A program made the position numbers and the translations under genes. 64,000 bases of DNA from Toxoplasma gondii ME49 (lineage: Eukaryota > Apicomplexa > Conoidasida > Eucoccidiorida > Sarcocystidae). The stretch covers positions 6,136,885-6,200,884 of the forward strand of contig NC_031479.1 in NCBI RefSeq assembly GCF_000006565.2, in the 5' to 3' direction. Below are positions 1 to 11,491 of this stretch, one piece after another. Below the pieces are notes generated by a model. That model had not been told where the DNA came from, ran no database searches, and was given only the letters and a program-made list of their open reading frames with translations. Each line of letters opens with the position of its first letter. Position 1 is the first letter of the stretch.

Positions 1-2405
1 TTTTCTTCTTACAAATCGTGTCATCTTGTCGTCGTGTGGAATGTTAGTATATTCAGGGAAGATTCACAGCCCTCTGACCACACAGCTATTGGTACACAGA
101 CGATAAGGACTGTCTGCTTTCCGCAGTAGCTGGTAACTTGTCTACAAATCGAATGTTGCGCAAAATGCAAAACACAAAACGAACGGAGAAAAAAGATCAA
201 TAAACACACTCGAGACAATGTACAAAAGGCGTGTTCCCGCGGCGATCTAGAAAACTGAGGACACAGAAAACGTACTCTTCTCCAGCTGTTCAACGATGAA
301 AGCTCGTAGGTCGGCCCGCGACAGATTGTACGAGCATCTGTAACACATCTTACGACAGGCGGCCTCAGAGTGACACATACATCTGCGCTAGGCAAGCTGG
401 AGCGTGTCTTAGCTCCGTTACGACAGTATGCTATAAAACGAGTGCTTAAAAAGTCCTTTGTGATTCAGTGTCATTTCCAGCCTACACGAAAGCGACTCTG
501 CCGTCATGATACCATTCCTTAGCGATGCTTACGACGCATCTGCGGAGGAATGCCTGGATTTTGTACCCAAGTGACGCTGAAACCAACAACTTGCTGCCAG
601 CGCCGAAGTTGGTTTTGGTTCAAGTGCGAGAATATTCTCTCGTCGGCACGAAACTGCGCTGCGCTCAGTTCTTGATTTTCACCCCCACTCCAAATCGAAC
701 ACACCTAGTCAGACACGAACCCACGGACAATATCAAGACAAAAGCCTTGACTAGCTGTCCTCTCGAACGCTACTGTGGTAAACATTCAATTAGGCAAATC
801 AACGCTTCCGGTAGGCTCTTGCTGATTTGAAACAGAGTCCTCTTGCTGTGCATTCTTAGTATGCCCTACGGCCTTTACATGACATTGCGTAATCGCGCTG
901 TGACGCCTTTCTTCACTCCGAGTCTCATCAATTACAGGAGTAGCAGATCCAGCTGTTTATGCTGGTAGTGCTGCAAGCAGTTCTACCATGAGTACGTTGC
1001 TAAAGGAAATTCGAAGCGAACAGCGGGTACTTTTTCAAGCCGTACAACATTATGCTTTGTTGGCGAGGGGCTCATCCTGCGGCCGCCAGCACCATGTGCA
1101 CGGGACAGGTACTACAAGCTGAACAAACCTAATCTAGTTGTGCTCGTCCTCAAATATATATGGCAAGGTTGAGCGTGACTTCAGCCTGCCCCAAACAGAG
1201 CCTGCGCATTTCGAGGAATATGCCGATTCCGTTGTTACCGTCAAGGATAATCAACTTAGACGTGATGTCCTGGCACACTGAACCGGGAAACACGCAGTGT
1301 AACAGTGACGAAAAAACCTGGACCATTTTGTTGCACTGTACATCTTCCTTTTTCTAATCTACTTGCCTTGCCAAAACTCTGCCGTGAACTCGTAAAGAGC
1401 TGCGTGGCCAAAACTCCACCTACGCTCTGAGAGTCTGCCGCCTGTGGCCTGTGAGACGTACCGCTGGCACAAGTGGTGTGAATCGGCTGGAGAATTTGAC
1501 AGACAGGAACAGTGTGAGAGAGCAGAGATGAAAGCTACTATCGGTGCCCCAGGCTCTCGTCACTCGTAACCTAATGATGAAGAGGCACCATCAGGTGGAG
1601 GTCGAACATCCTCCACTTCGCGCGCATGCATGTAAGTGTTCATTAATCTCGTCTTGCTCGACAAAACACACGTAAAAAGCTCTTCCTTCTTCCACAACAC
1701 AGAAGAAGAATGGTTTCTCAGAGTGAAAGTTGCTTGGAGTCTGTACGACGTGGACTGGAAAAACTCGTGTGAGAGTGTGTGTGCGTGGACAACCCACTTT
1801 TCTGCCCTTGTGCGTCTTCTGCTTCTATTCGCCTGTCTCCTTCCACAGTTATTGTCTTTTCTTGCGCCCGGGAGGGCTTTTCTCTCATTTTCGTTTTTCC
1901 TGGTAGATCTCGGTGGCATCCTCCTTCAGGACTGCGTCTCTGCTGCCACCTGTTTCTCTAGAGAACAGTGACCTCGTTAGAAACAGGGCCGCGGCCGTCG
2001 CCTCCAGTCGACATTCCCACTTTTGCAGCGGCCGGTTGACAGCATTCCATGTCATTTCCCGCCCGTGTTGCCCCTCGTCGTCTACATACGTTTCGGAACT
2101 CTTTTAACTCCTGCTGTCGAGCGTTTTCGCGAGCAACAGTGTCTGTCTTCGCAAAAGTACAACTAGAGAGGACTGGGGACATTGTCTCGTGCCGCACACC
2201 GTTGCGCAGTTCTGCAACACTTTCTCTCAGTTTCTCACGCCCCTTTTTTTTCGCACACAAACCGAAGAACTACATGTCTGTGGTAGTTCGTTCTACATCG
2301 CCTTGTCTTCGCTAAACTGCAGTGTGGCAAACACTCGCGGTCTGTCCGGCACACTGACGATATCCTCAACAACCATTTTATTCTTTCACTGATCCTCCCT
2401 CCACC
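1..2405. other. Gene-free stretch upstream of the proteasome gene
   Basis: No open frame here resembles a known protein, and the short frames on both strands overlap each other without splice continuity. It probably holds intergenic DNA plus the 5' UTR and promoter of the plus-strand proteasome gene that starts at 2406. No TATA box or other core promoter element could be assigned. Confidence 0.5.
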
Positions 2406-5060
2406 ATGGCTGGTACTGGATCTGGATACGACCTTTCCGTCTCCACCTTTTCTCCGGATGGACGCGTTTTCCAGGTGAGCTCGGGGACGAAAAAAAGCAT
2501 AGACACGGAGGGGTACGAAGCGAGGAAGCCACAGCGGCGGCGAAAAAACGGATGCAACGAGCCGGAACAGCGAAGTGTAACACGCGCAAGGGCCCTCCTT
2601 GGACTCACCCAAATACCACTTAGCAATTCGATTATGGACTTCGCAACGGGGCTTTGCCAAGTCTTCTAAGCGATGACTTTCGAAGAATTCCTATCCCCTG
2701 ACAGTTCAAAGAGGCAGTACGGGGAACCGGCGTTTTACCCAGTACGTAGCCGCGCGTAGCTAACGTCGGCTGCATGTGTCAATTTCTGAGAGAAGCGTGT
2801 CTGGTGGGATTTTCCACTGGAACAAGACGCTCGTAACGAGTTATTGTTGCCAGTACGAGAGTCCGCCGCGGCTGGGGGAGTGCGCATGCTGGTTCTCATT
2901 TGTGGCGGCATCTGGGTGCAGAGGAACGGCGTCTGATCACCGGAACTTTGAACGCTGTACGCATGGCCGTGGCGTCTTGCGACATGTCTTGACTTTCTTT
3001 GCCTTGTCCGTTCCCGTTTGTGCCTCAGGTGGAGTACGCAGGCAAGGCGGTAGACAACAGCGGTCTGTGCATGGCTGTTGTGTGCCAAGATGGAATTCTT
3101 TTTGCCGTCGAAAAGCCCAAGCCATCTCCGCTTCTCCTTCCTACTTGCCTCCGAAGAATCGCCGCTGTGACAGAAACGATCGGTGAGAAACGACGGGACG
3201 CGACACCGGGGTCCTCCAGCGTCCGGACCCGCTCTGCGCTCAAGGAAATGCATAAACACTCAACACAGCATATGTTCACTTCGGAGCCTTCTTCCACTGC
3301 TGAATCGTCGGGCACTGCATTCCTCTGTGCGGAGTGAGGTGCCTGCAACTGCCACAGACCACCCGGGCTCGTGTTTTTCCGTGCCTGTGTGTTGGCTACG
3401 TTTGCCGCTGTCTCTTTCCCCTCTCTACCATAGTAACCGTTCCCTCGTCCTAGGGCCCATCCTTGCGTCTCCTGCCTTCCTCATTTGGTGTCTTGTCCCT
3501 GGTTCTATTTCACGGCGTCACTGACATGTTCCGTTTTGTCGTGACCTAGGATTCTCGCTTTTGTGACCATGTGTATCTTGTCCACCGAGAACTCGAATCT
3601 CAATAATCCCGTTTTGATACGGGATGACATGAGTGGTAGCCAGCCACCGGTTTTACATGGAATTCCTTTTAGCACCTCACATTTGACCCGTGTTTTCGAT
3701 CTGTACTTTTTATGCCGATTCTGTGTGGGGGATAGGGTATGTTCCTTGTACAGTCTACCTTTGTTCGGTCTCCGTCACCTCTCTCTTCGTTGACTTTTGT
3801 GGTCCTTCAGGCATCGCAGTGGCGGGGCTGGCGGCAGACGGCCGACAGATCGTCACGCGCGCGCGCCAAGAGGCCGAAGAATACAAAAAGACGTTCGGAG
3901 TCGAAATCAGTGGCGGCGTTCTGGCGGAACGCATTGGGCTCTTCATGCATGCCTACTCTCTCTACTGGAGTGTGCGGCCGTTTGGAGCCTCCGTCCTCAT
4001 TGGCGCGGTCCAGCAGGAGAGAAGCGAACCTGGTGCGCCTCTCCAGTTCAAGAGTACGTGAGACAGGCAGAGATGCAAGCGAAGGATCGAGAAGGACTCA
4101 GCGAGAGTGTCGAGGAGTAAAGCTACCTATGGACTATTAAGAGAAAAATATGAATGTCGCCTGTAGTGAGTTACGCACATAGGCGAAGGCACATCTGGAC
4201 GTCTCGCGAAAGCAGTGTTGGCGTCTCTCTGGATGTCCCGATAGGCATTCAACTGTGGTCAAGTGTGGTGTACTGGATGCAGGAGGGGATGTTAGCATTT
4301 TGTTTCTCTCGAATTCGCAGGTATCCACGATGGGGATGCTCAAATCTGAGATCCTCGATGCTACGTGTGGACGAATTCTACACCATTCGTGGCTCTGTAG
4401 AAGTCGTTTCATGCGTCAGGATGCCGACTGCCTCGTGTCTGCTCGATAGATGAGGGTACGGGACTCTCGCATTTCTAACTTCGAAGCTGCAGCTTCCGTG
4501 CTGCTCGTCTATTCGTGCTTGCGTTTTCATGTCTCATTTCTCTTTCGCGACGCCCTGGCTTTCCTTGCCTCTGGTCCAGACGCCAACACAGGACAGGTGG
4601 CGGCAACGAACTTGACTGTGCTCCTGAAGACATATCTATACAGGAGTTACAATTAAAGCATCGCATGTTGAAAAGGAAACCCCGTCGGTTTGAAGGTGTG
4701 TCTGTGTCATTGTGTATCTGCTATATGCGCTTTCTGTGTTCAGGCGAGCTCTACTGCGTAGAAACGAGTGGGTGCTGCAGCAAGTACCGGGCAACTGCTT
4801 TAGGAAAGGGCCGCCCATCGGCAAAGACAGAGCTCGAGAAACTGAACTTGGAGACACTGACGACGAAGGAGGCCCTGGAGGCTCTCACCAAAATCTTCCT
4901 GGTTGTTGACGATGAGGGCAGCAAGGAAGGGAAAGTTGAAGTTGAAGTCGGTCTGATTGGAAAAGACAGCTGCGGAGTCTTCAAGATGCTGCCGTCTGAA
5001 GAGGTTCGTGCCGCCGTCAAGCGCGCGCGAGAGGCTCTCGACGAAATGGATGAAGACTAA
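2406..5060 (+). CDS. PSMA3: 20S proteasome subunit alpha type 3 (alpha-7)
   Basis: Structural, non-catalytic alpha-ring subunit of the 20S proteasome, acting in cytosol and nucleus in ubiquitin-dependent protein degradation. Exons: 2406-2474, 3029-3182, 3811-4053, 4744-5060; phases join cleanly to give 260 aa, against about 255 in animals. The N-terminus GYDLSVSTFSPDGRVFQ followed by VEYAGKAV is the proteasome alpha-subunit signature. The central block has RPFGASVLIG, and the GxGxxxxxAKTELEK helix is seen as LGKGRPSAKTELEKL. The acidic C-terminal tail ending in EMDED matches PSMA3 (yeast Pre10) better than other alpha subunits. The ATG at 2406 lies in a CCACCATGG context and starts exactly at the expected N-terminus. 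It is convergent with the OTU gene. One weak point: the loop encoded at the exon 3/4 join is slightly longer than in human. Confidence 0.95.
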
Positions 5061-7130
5061 GTTGGAAGAGGGGCGGAGAGCCGAGGTCAGAGCCAAGGGG
5101 TCGTCGTCGTGATTACAACAGAGGAAGCACCAGCAGATGTGGACGAGAGGGTAGGGGCAGGGTGAGGTGGAGACAGACGGTCGAGTGGAGCTTTAAATAC
5201 AGCCCAGCAACGAAGAACTAGACAGAGAAAGGTCCGGAAGACGACCAGAGAAAAACCTAAGCCGAAATCCGTCCCTCGTCACCTTGCTTTTGCACAGCGC
5301 CTGCGCCTGCTGTAGTTTTGCGTGGAAGAGACGGAAGAAACTGCAAAGCGGAGATGCTTCCGTTCAGCTTGCTTTCTGTCGACGCATTCTCCAGAAGGAA
5401 AAGATCTGTAAAGAATCAAAACAGAGGAACTCATGCAGGAAGGGTTGGCAGCAAGCAAAACATTGCCTATGAACACAACTCATGCACGAGACGTGGCTCC
5501 TCGGTCATATCCATTCTGCTGTCACAAAAAGCGTCTTTTGTGCCGTGGGCAGAAACAGTTGTACAAGAGCCAACGGTCTGAAGTGAGACTGCATCATGTA
5601 ATCACTGCTTTCGCATTTCCTTTTTTCCGAAGAGATAAAAAACACACGACACCCGTTGTACTGGCGCTGCTTAGCCAATCCTTGAGTGTGATAGTGTTCG
5701 ATTCAACCCTTTTCTGCGGACGTAGAGGCCCAGAGGAGTACTTCACCGTCTTCACGGTAGCAGAAACCAACACTGCGCTTAATGGTGTGCTGCCGCAGTG
5801 GCAGTGGAAGATTCAAGCTCAGAGGTGTTATACTGATTTATGGACATCTACAACTAGAAAGAATATGTCGTGCGTTGAATCGTAGTGAGGTACCACTATA
5901 TACATGCTCATTTGCGCGGGGTTCCGATAGCATGGTTTATATTTCATCACTCGACACTGATTTCTCCCGCCTGCGCGGATATCAATCTCAGCGAGATATG
6001 ACACAGTTGTGTCGAGAGGAAGCATGCCCTGGGCGTCTTATCTGGCCGAGTAACGCCACGCATTGAGAGACAGAACTGGTTTCCGAACGCGCCCACATTC
6101 CACACTTGTACTGTCCTCCCCTGTTTAAACTGTCGAGTACGACGATGTTGACCCTAGAGTGAATTTGTTCACACCTTGGCTATTCATGAGAAAGAATCCT
6201 ATCCATACCTATACATACAGGTGCATTCGAATCTATATAATAGTGCAGTTACATAGGTTAGACAAGCATCTTTTGTCCTTGCAAAGTCTATGGGGATCGA
6301 CTATAACCGTACGCGCCTGAATGTAACAGTACAAACTGCAAACAAAGGTCTCCTTGAACTGAGGCGTCAACGTACAGATGGTAACGGAAAAATTTCGACC
6401 ACCGTTGCACCCAAGTAGATGCTCCGTCCCCCTTATCTGAACTGTTTGGGACACAATTCGATATGTCGCTTTTCGTCAGTTTTGCCGAACAGCGTACTGA
6501 ACAAAACTGTTGACGCACGGACACCGCTTCACGTATCCACACGGTTTCCCATGGGTCCATCCGTGTGTCTGTTCGTTTTCTGATATCCCTTCACTGCAAC
6601 AGCACTCGCTCGCGTACGCTGCTTTACAGTGACTCCTTCCCACACATATCGCAAGGTCCACCGGAAAGCATGGAAGTCTGTGCGTGAAGCAAATGAACGT
6701 TTCCGCGTCCAGAGCAGCTTCACAAGCAGACACGGAGTGCCCAGACGACGAAGATCACCGAAAGGGCACCGTATCCGAGTTAAAATCAAAGCTTGCTTTT
6801 CGGTCGCCCTTATTGCGACACTGTGCGGGGGATTTAAAACTAAGTGAAAGCACCTCTGACCGACTACGTGAGCAGAAAACACACAACCAGACGCGACCGA
6901 AGAGATCCAGGGAAAGAGTTACCTGAACACCGTTTCGCACACTGGAACACCCCAAGAGTTTCCGCCGGACCTTGGAGAATACATACTACATATGGACGTG
7001 TCTGCGACCATTATTCAAATATGCAGCCAGGTGGTCCTGTCACATCTCGGGTACGTCTGTACCTCTGGCTATGCAGGCAGGGGTACGTACACAGAAAGCC
7101 TGTCTTTTCAAGCGTAAAACAAACACTCAG
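5061..7130. other. Intergenic DNA between convergent genes
   Basis: Probably contains the 3' UTRs of the proteasome gene (+) and the OTU gene (-). No coding frame is convincing. Part of it (about 6311-6376) is similar to sequence near 40.2 kb and is listed separately as a dispersed repeat. Confidence 0.5.
6311..6376. repeat. Diverged dispersed repeat, copy A
   Basis: By eye this aligns to 40221-40292 in the same orientation. The best part is about 30 bp (6329-6360 against 40235-40264), and most differences are transitions with one or two single-base gaps. The similarity continues more weakly on both sides. I do not recognise the element; an old nuclear copy of mitochondrial DNA or a decayed transposon are possibilities. 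Confidence 0.4.
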
Positions 7131-8780
7131 CTACCGAACACTTTCCATCTTGGTCGGTGTCAGCACAGCGGTGACGACGTCAAAGTGGACGAGGCCCGTG
7201 TTCACCAGATATACGGCCGGCATGCTCTCTGTCAGGTCGTCATCGAAGCCTTTCGGAGAATGTATCTCCCAAGCATCTCTCTGAGGAGTCCCCGGCCGCC
7301 CCGGTACAAACACACAGATGCGAGAGTTGAGCAGTTTGGCCGCGGCTTCAACCTCCCGATGCGTCGCAAAGGTCCCTGCGTTGGACATGTAATTCTTGTA
7401 CGCCAAAAGCAGCTGCTCGCGTGTCATGTTTTGGACCGGTGTAGAACCAAGCCATAAAGCCGCTCTCAATCTGAAGAGTCCGGAACTCCCTGTTGCTCTT
7501 CGCAGCTCCGCTTGAATATCTGCAGTGGGCAGGACGTGTTCCGATGTGAGGTCTGGATTCTCGTCGAAGATAAAACTCACAATTCGTCGTCGAATCGTAG
7601 ACGCGAAGTCCTCGGAGCCAGTCACTGCGTAGCTCAACGCACGGAAGAAACACGAGCCGTCACCCCCAACTCTGTACACAGCCGCTGGTTTGCCTAGAAG
7701 CGGAGAAGACGTGATCAGTGGTCGGTCATTGATATCCGACTCTGGAATTCCCAGCGCAGCCGCTGCTTCGCGGCGCCATTGCATAGAGGACTCGCTGAAT
7801 CCAAGTTGCTGAACATTGGGGGGAATAAACGGTATTTTGCCCGCGGGACTCCCCTGATCGTCGCGGCGCTTGCGGGGCGCCTTGGGCAGAGATGCACCCT
7901 GTTCATCCGTGGCATCCTTTAATGGTTCGAGGGCTTTCTTAGGCTCGCGTTCAGTCCTCGTCTGCTCGGACTTGCCCACATTCGTGTCTCGCGTGTCACT
8001 GGAAGTCGTTTCTGCATGGATGAGTTTCTCGTCGGGGGTCGCCTTCGCCGTTTGCTCACCGATCGGGCTGCCTACGACTTGCTTCTTGACGTGCTTTTTG
8101 AGGGAAGACCTGTATGGAAAGATAACCGGATCTCTCCCGAAACCGTAGAAGGGCATTTCTTTCTCGTCTTCAAGGATATCGCCGTCACGAAGCGTTCCAC
8201 GGCTGGGAGGCGTATCAGGGACCGCTTTCACCGTATGCCTACCGTACGGGCTGCCGCCGACTTGCTTCTTGCCGTGCTCTTTGAGGGAAGACCTATATGG
8301 AAAAATTGTGGGATCATCACGGAAGGTATACGGGGCCTCTTCGTCCTCCTCTCGAGACGAACCGTCGCCTTCAATTTCGCCAGGACTTTTTACGCGCTTC
8401 GGACTCCCAGTGGGAGCCTTGACAGTTCTGCCCGGATTCGTTTGTGGCGGGACCGGGGTGTCACGTGAGTTGGTCTCAACTTCATCCCCGCCGTCCGTCT
8501 CGAGGTAGTCCCTGAATTTCTTCGTGTCGGAAGGTTTGCCGAGACTCGTGCCTGGCCAGATAGCGGAGCTCTTGCCAGGGATGTCCTTGGTCCGTCTCTT
8601 CCCCGCGTTTGTGTCGGCGGGATGTCCGCCGGACATTACATGCGGGGTCTCTATCGGGTTGCTGCACACATATTTACAGAAAACAGAAACTGACAGAAGA
8701 AGAGCCTGAAACATCGCACTGTGAGAAGTTGCGAAAAACAACAAAAAACTGAAGAGAATGGCATGTGGGCTTGCCCGCAC
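7131..8780 (-). CDS. OTU-family cysteine protease, predicted secreted
   Basis: Single-exon gene of 549 aa. The C-terminal third is an OTU (ovarian tumour) deubiquitinase-type domain: GGDGSCFFRAL gives the aspartate (D374) and nucleophile cysteine (C377), and the closing histidine is in GLVHFDVV (H532). OTU proteases cleave ubiquitin or ubiquitin-like conjugates. Residues 1-22 are strongly hydrophobic (ILFSFLLFFATSHSA) and look like a signal peptide with a possible cut after SHSA. A second Met at residue 23 (8714) also begins a hydrophobic run, so secretory entry is likely from either start. Residues 60-350 are charged and disordered, with a duplicated unit at 149-190 and 209-250 sharing IFPYRSSLK.H.KKQV.GSP. 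No intron is needed. TGCATGC lies 63 bp upstream. Substrate and final location are not known from sequence. Confidence 0.85.
   Translation of the reverse strand: MRASPHAILFSFLLFFATSHSAMFQALLLSVSVFCKYVCSNPIETPHVMSGGHPADTNAGKRRTKDIPGKSSAIWPGTSLGKPSDTKKFRDYLETDGGDEVETNSRDTPVPPQTNPGRTVKAPTGSPKRVKSPGEIEGDGSSREEDEEAPYTFRDDPTIFPYRSSLKEHGKKQVGGSPYGRHTVKAVPDTPPSRGTLRDGDILEDEKEMPFYGFGRDPVIFPYRSSLKKHVKKQVVGSPIGEQTAKATPDEKLIHAETTSSDTRDTNVGKSEQTRTEREPKKALEPLKDATDEQGASLPKAPRKRRDDQGSPAGKIPFIPPNVQQLGFSESSMQWRREAAAALGIPESDINDRPLITSSPLLGKPAAVYRVGGDGSCFFRALSYAVTGSEDFASTIRRRIVSFIFDENPDLTSEHVLPTADIQAELRRATGSSGLFRLRAALWLGSTPVQNMTREQLLLAYKNYMSNAGTFATHREVEAAAKLLNSRICVFVPGRPGTPQRDAWEIHSPKGFDDDLTESMPAVYLVNTGLVHFDVVTAVLTPTKMESVR
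8031..8336 (-). repeat. Internal tandem repeat in the OTU gene
   Basis: Two copies of a roughly 42-codon unit with a 60-codon period (8211-8336 and 8031-8156). Shared residues include RDPxIFPYRSSLK, KKQVxGSP and KAxPD. It lies in the disordered region between the signal sequence and the OTU domain. Confidence 0.8.
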
Positions 8781-8842
8781 TATTAGGGGAAACCCACAAA
8801 TTCAGTGTAGGTCAACAAGCACCTCCTAGACACTTACACCGA

Positions 8843-8849
8843 TGCATGC
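8843..8849. promoter_or_regulatory. TGCATGC motif upstream of the OTU gene
   Basis: Palindromic TGCATGC, 63 bp upstream of the OTU start codon. This heptamer is a known over-represented promoter motif in Toxoplasma. The motif is common across the window, so a role here is only suggested by its position. Confidence 0.3.
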
Positions 8850-9233
8850 GCCCATAAATACAGCCGTCCGTATCTACAGTCCAAAAGGACACAGACTCCG
8901 ATATTCTTCGAATCCAGAGGCCACAAGACAATCCGACATGTGTTTACAACGCAGCACACTGCGCATGCAAGTATACATGCGCGTGCTTCCTTTGGACCCG
9001 ACCGGCCATCTCGGCCACAGGCAGTGCCCACCCGCCATTGCTTCAATTTCCCAGTCAGATATCTAGAGGGTCACTTCCAGAGCACATAAGCTTTCTGCCT
9101 CGTTGACAGTAGGATAGCGCCTGCGCCATATCCAAGCCACTGATATTGACTCATATTGACTTTCCGTCGGGTCGGCGACTCCACTCTCCCCGTGAAAACC
9201 GGTCGTAGTTTGATGAATCTGTCTACTCCCTTT

Positions 9234-9548
9234 CTACCTTGAAGGTCGACGAACAAAGAGACGCATTTCAGCTTTCATCTCTCGATAAAGGAAGGCGACA
9301 TAGACGGTGAATATGAGCAGAGCACTAGTAGCGAACACTATCAGCTGTATATCGCCAAACATGTCGCTCCTCTTTCTTCTCCGTCGTTTCCGGGCTCTTA
9401 ACTCCCTTTTTCGCCTGTATTCTGCAGACTTGTCCTCCTTTTGCAGGTCCATCTCGTTCTTCCTCCTCGCCTCTCTCTCTGCACCTGTTCGAAAGGGGGA
9501 AGGGGCGGGCCGCCGAGGAGTGACAGCGACTCTCTTCGCAGCCAGCAT
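9234..9548 (-). CDS. Small basic single-pass membrane protein (possibly last exon of a larger gene)
   Basis: Open frame of 104 aa from the ATG at 9548. The order is: proline/arginine-rich start; a charged, helix-like region of residues 22-60 ending in a very basic run (RARKRRRRKR); one transmembrane segment at about residues 66-87 (LIVFATSALLIFTVYVAFLY); then a short basic tail. The positive-inside rule would put the N-terminus in the cytosol. I do not recognise the family. The frame also reads upstream to 9584, and it could be the 3' exon of a gene starting at 11155 (see the two candidate exons). Just after the last sense codons, AAG|GTAGAA resembles a splice donor, so the C-terminus may also continue. 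Confidence 0.5.
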   Translation of the reverse strand: MLAAKRVAVTPRRPAPSPFRTGAEREARRKNEMDLQKEDKSAEYRRKRELRARKRRRRKRSDMFGDIQLIVFATSALLIFTVYVAFLYREMKAEMRLFVRRPSR

Positions 9549-10152
9549 CTTGTCGGAAAAAATAAACAACTCTTGAAAATACACTTAGCCACAGAGACGG
9601 TATCTGCTCGAGAATAACGCCTTCACGAGCAACACGGAAAAAACGCGGAGCCTCTCTCGGGACGCAGAAGGCTATTGGTACATTGATCCACATGCACTTG
9701 AGAAACGCCGCCCGTTCTTCGAGCTTTAGAAAGGAAAACAAAAATTGTGACCGAGCACCACAGTTCCTGAGCAACGCAGCAGGGTTCCCCTTAGAGCGGT
9801 ACGTAAACTCAGTGACCTTTTCTTCGACCTCGAGTAGAACGGGACACCAGTTGAGACATGGCTCATCGCCACAAATACAACCGCCGGTTCCCCGAGCTCC
9901 CTCAACTATTCACGCTGCGTGTGACTACAGAAATCGCCTCATGAGTTGAATTTGCCTCAAAAAATCTACTCGAAACTAGCCTCCCGCCTTCCACAAATGC
10001 ACCGAGAGGCGCATAGGGAACGCGGAGAAAACACAGTAACCTAAGACAGCCGGGCAGTAAAACGCTCCCACCAGCCCCGGCATCCAGATCCTGCCTGAAG
10101 GATTCTGGAGGCGCGAAAGACCGACACAAATTGACACACATAAAAGAAGTAC

Positions 10153-10245
10153 CTGCCTTCAAATCCGAGGTACCCGCAACCGGCAAGTGAACACAAGGTT
10201 CGCAAGATGCAGCAACGGAGACTGCCCACGATGGGGCCTCACCCA
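10153..10245 (-). CDS. Candidate internal exon of the small membrane-protein gene
   Basis: Bounded on the minus strand by a good acceptor (pyrimidine-rich ...GATTGCAG) and a GCAG|GTACTT donor. Read in phase 1 it is open for 30 codons, starting with GEAPSWAVSVAASCEP. The phase matches the candidate exon at 11023-11155 and would continue in phase 1 into the last exon. No homology is recognised; this is a prediction only. Confidence 0.25.
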
Positions 10246-11022
10246 CTGCAATCGGTAAGACAAGTCACAAAAAACTCGCGGCCGCTTCTATTCAAATGAA
10301 AATGACACAAAGAACAAAGGATTCACACAAGGTGCGTTCACGTTGCCTTCCGCATTTGAGAATTCGACCAGAGAACGGAGACGTGGCCTCACTCCGTCTC
10401 TCTGGGTTGCCAGGAATACGCTGAGGAGTCAAACAGTTCTTTAAAGCAAAGGGAAACAAGGGAGGAATGCCTCTCCTGAGCCATAACCTCGGGAAAAATG
10501 ACGAAGGATTGCAGAGAATCACCGATGATGTCTGCCGACTTTTCGTCGGTCCTGTGTCCGTTAACGGCTCCGTCTCCGTTGCCGAATGGTGACGCAAGGG
10601 TGCCGACAGGGAGCTGACAGAGGCAAGTTCGGGGCCAGAAGATCGCACGGTTTGGGAATTGACATGACAGATAAAAACATCAAAGGAAATTGGAAAAAAG
10701 TCTCTTGCGGAGTCACGCAGAAAAAAATGGCAATCCTTCGCCTGTGCGTAACAGCGTGTCTGTTTCGCGCAAGCCGCACACTGCCGGTGCAAGAGTCGCA
10801 ACACGACGAGAGCCTGCCGAAGGATTGCGCCAGGGTTCGCGAGCCAATGCAATTTTAGATGAGAATGAATCGAGGGAAGCCGAACCCTGTAGCTGAACCG
10901 CGTCTCCTGGCTTCATAAAGAATCCCTGTTGGTCCTTCGGTGGCGGCTGTCGTTCCCACAATTATGTCGCCGGGGCTGCTGCGACCGAGAAGGCCCCTGG
11001 CTTGCCAGAAACTCTGCGTTAC

Positions 11023-11155
11023 CCACCAGTTTCTTTCCCTGAGGTGTCACCAAAACCTCCTCGAGACTCTGGCTTTGGAACATGTCTTGGAGCCACCTCC
11101 AGATCCCGTAGGCTGTATCTATGACTGCTATCTTGCCCCCTTCCCGTCCCGCCAA
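11023..11155 (-). CDS. Candidate first exon of the small membrane-protein gene
   Basis: ATG at 11155 begins MAGREGGKIAVIDTAYGIW, an ordinary globular-looking composition, followed by a GTGG|GTAACG donor at 11022. It lies 336 bp from the NOL12 start codon on the other strand, as expected for a divergent promoter. Function unknown. Joining to the downstream exons keeps the frame open, but transcript evidence is lacking. Confidence 0.3.
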
Positions 11156-11491
11156 AGGAACAAAAGAGCTGGCGCTCTACGCAGCCTTCCTGGATTTCTC
11201 TGCGGTGTATGTACAGGCCGCCCGGCTGGCAAGTTACTGCAGAGCGGACGGTCTGTTGTCACTTCATAGTTTCGTTTGCAGGAATGCTGGATCTAGTGGC
11301 AGACACACGGAAGACGAACTGCCACTGGGGAAGATAGTGAGGCACACCTCGCAGTGCTGTGAAGTTGTAAGAAAGAAAACGTCGCGGGCCGCGGGAGAAA
11401 CACAACGACTGCGGGGCCAGTAATGCACTGAAGGCGCTTTCGTTCCTGGGCATCTTAGCAAACAACTGAGGAACGGGCATCACACAAAGCA

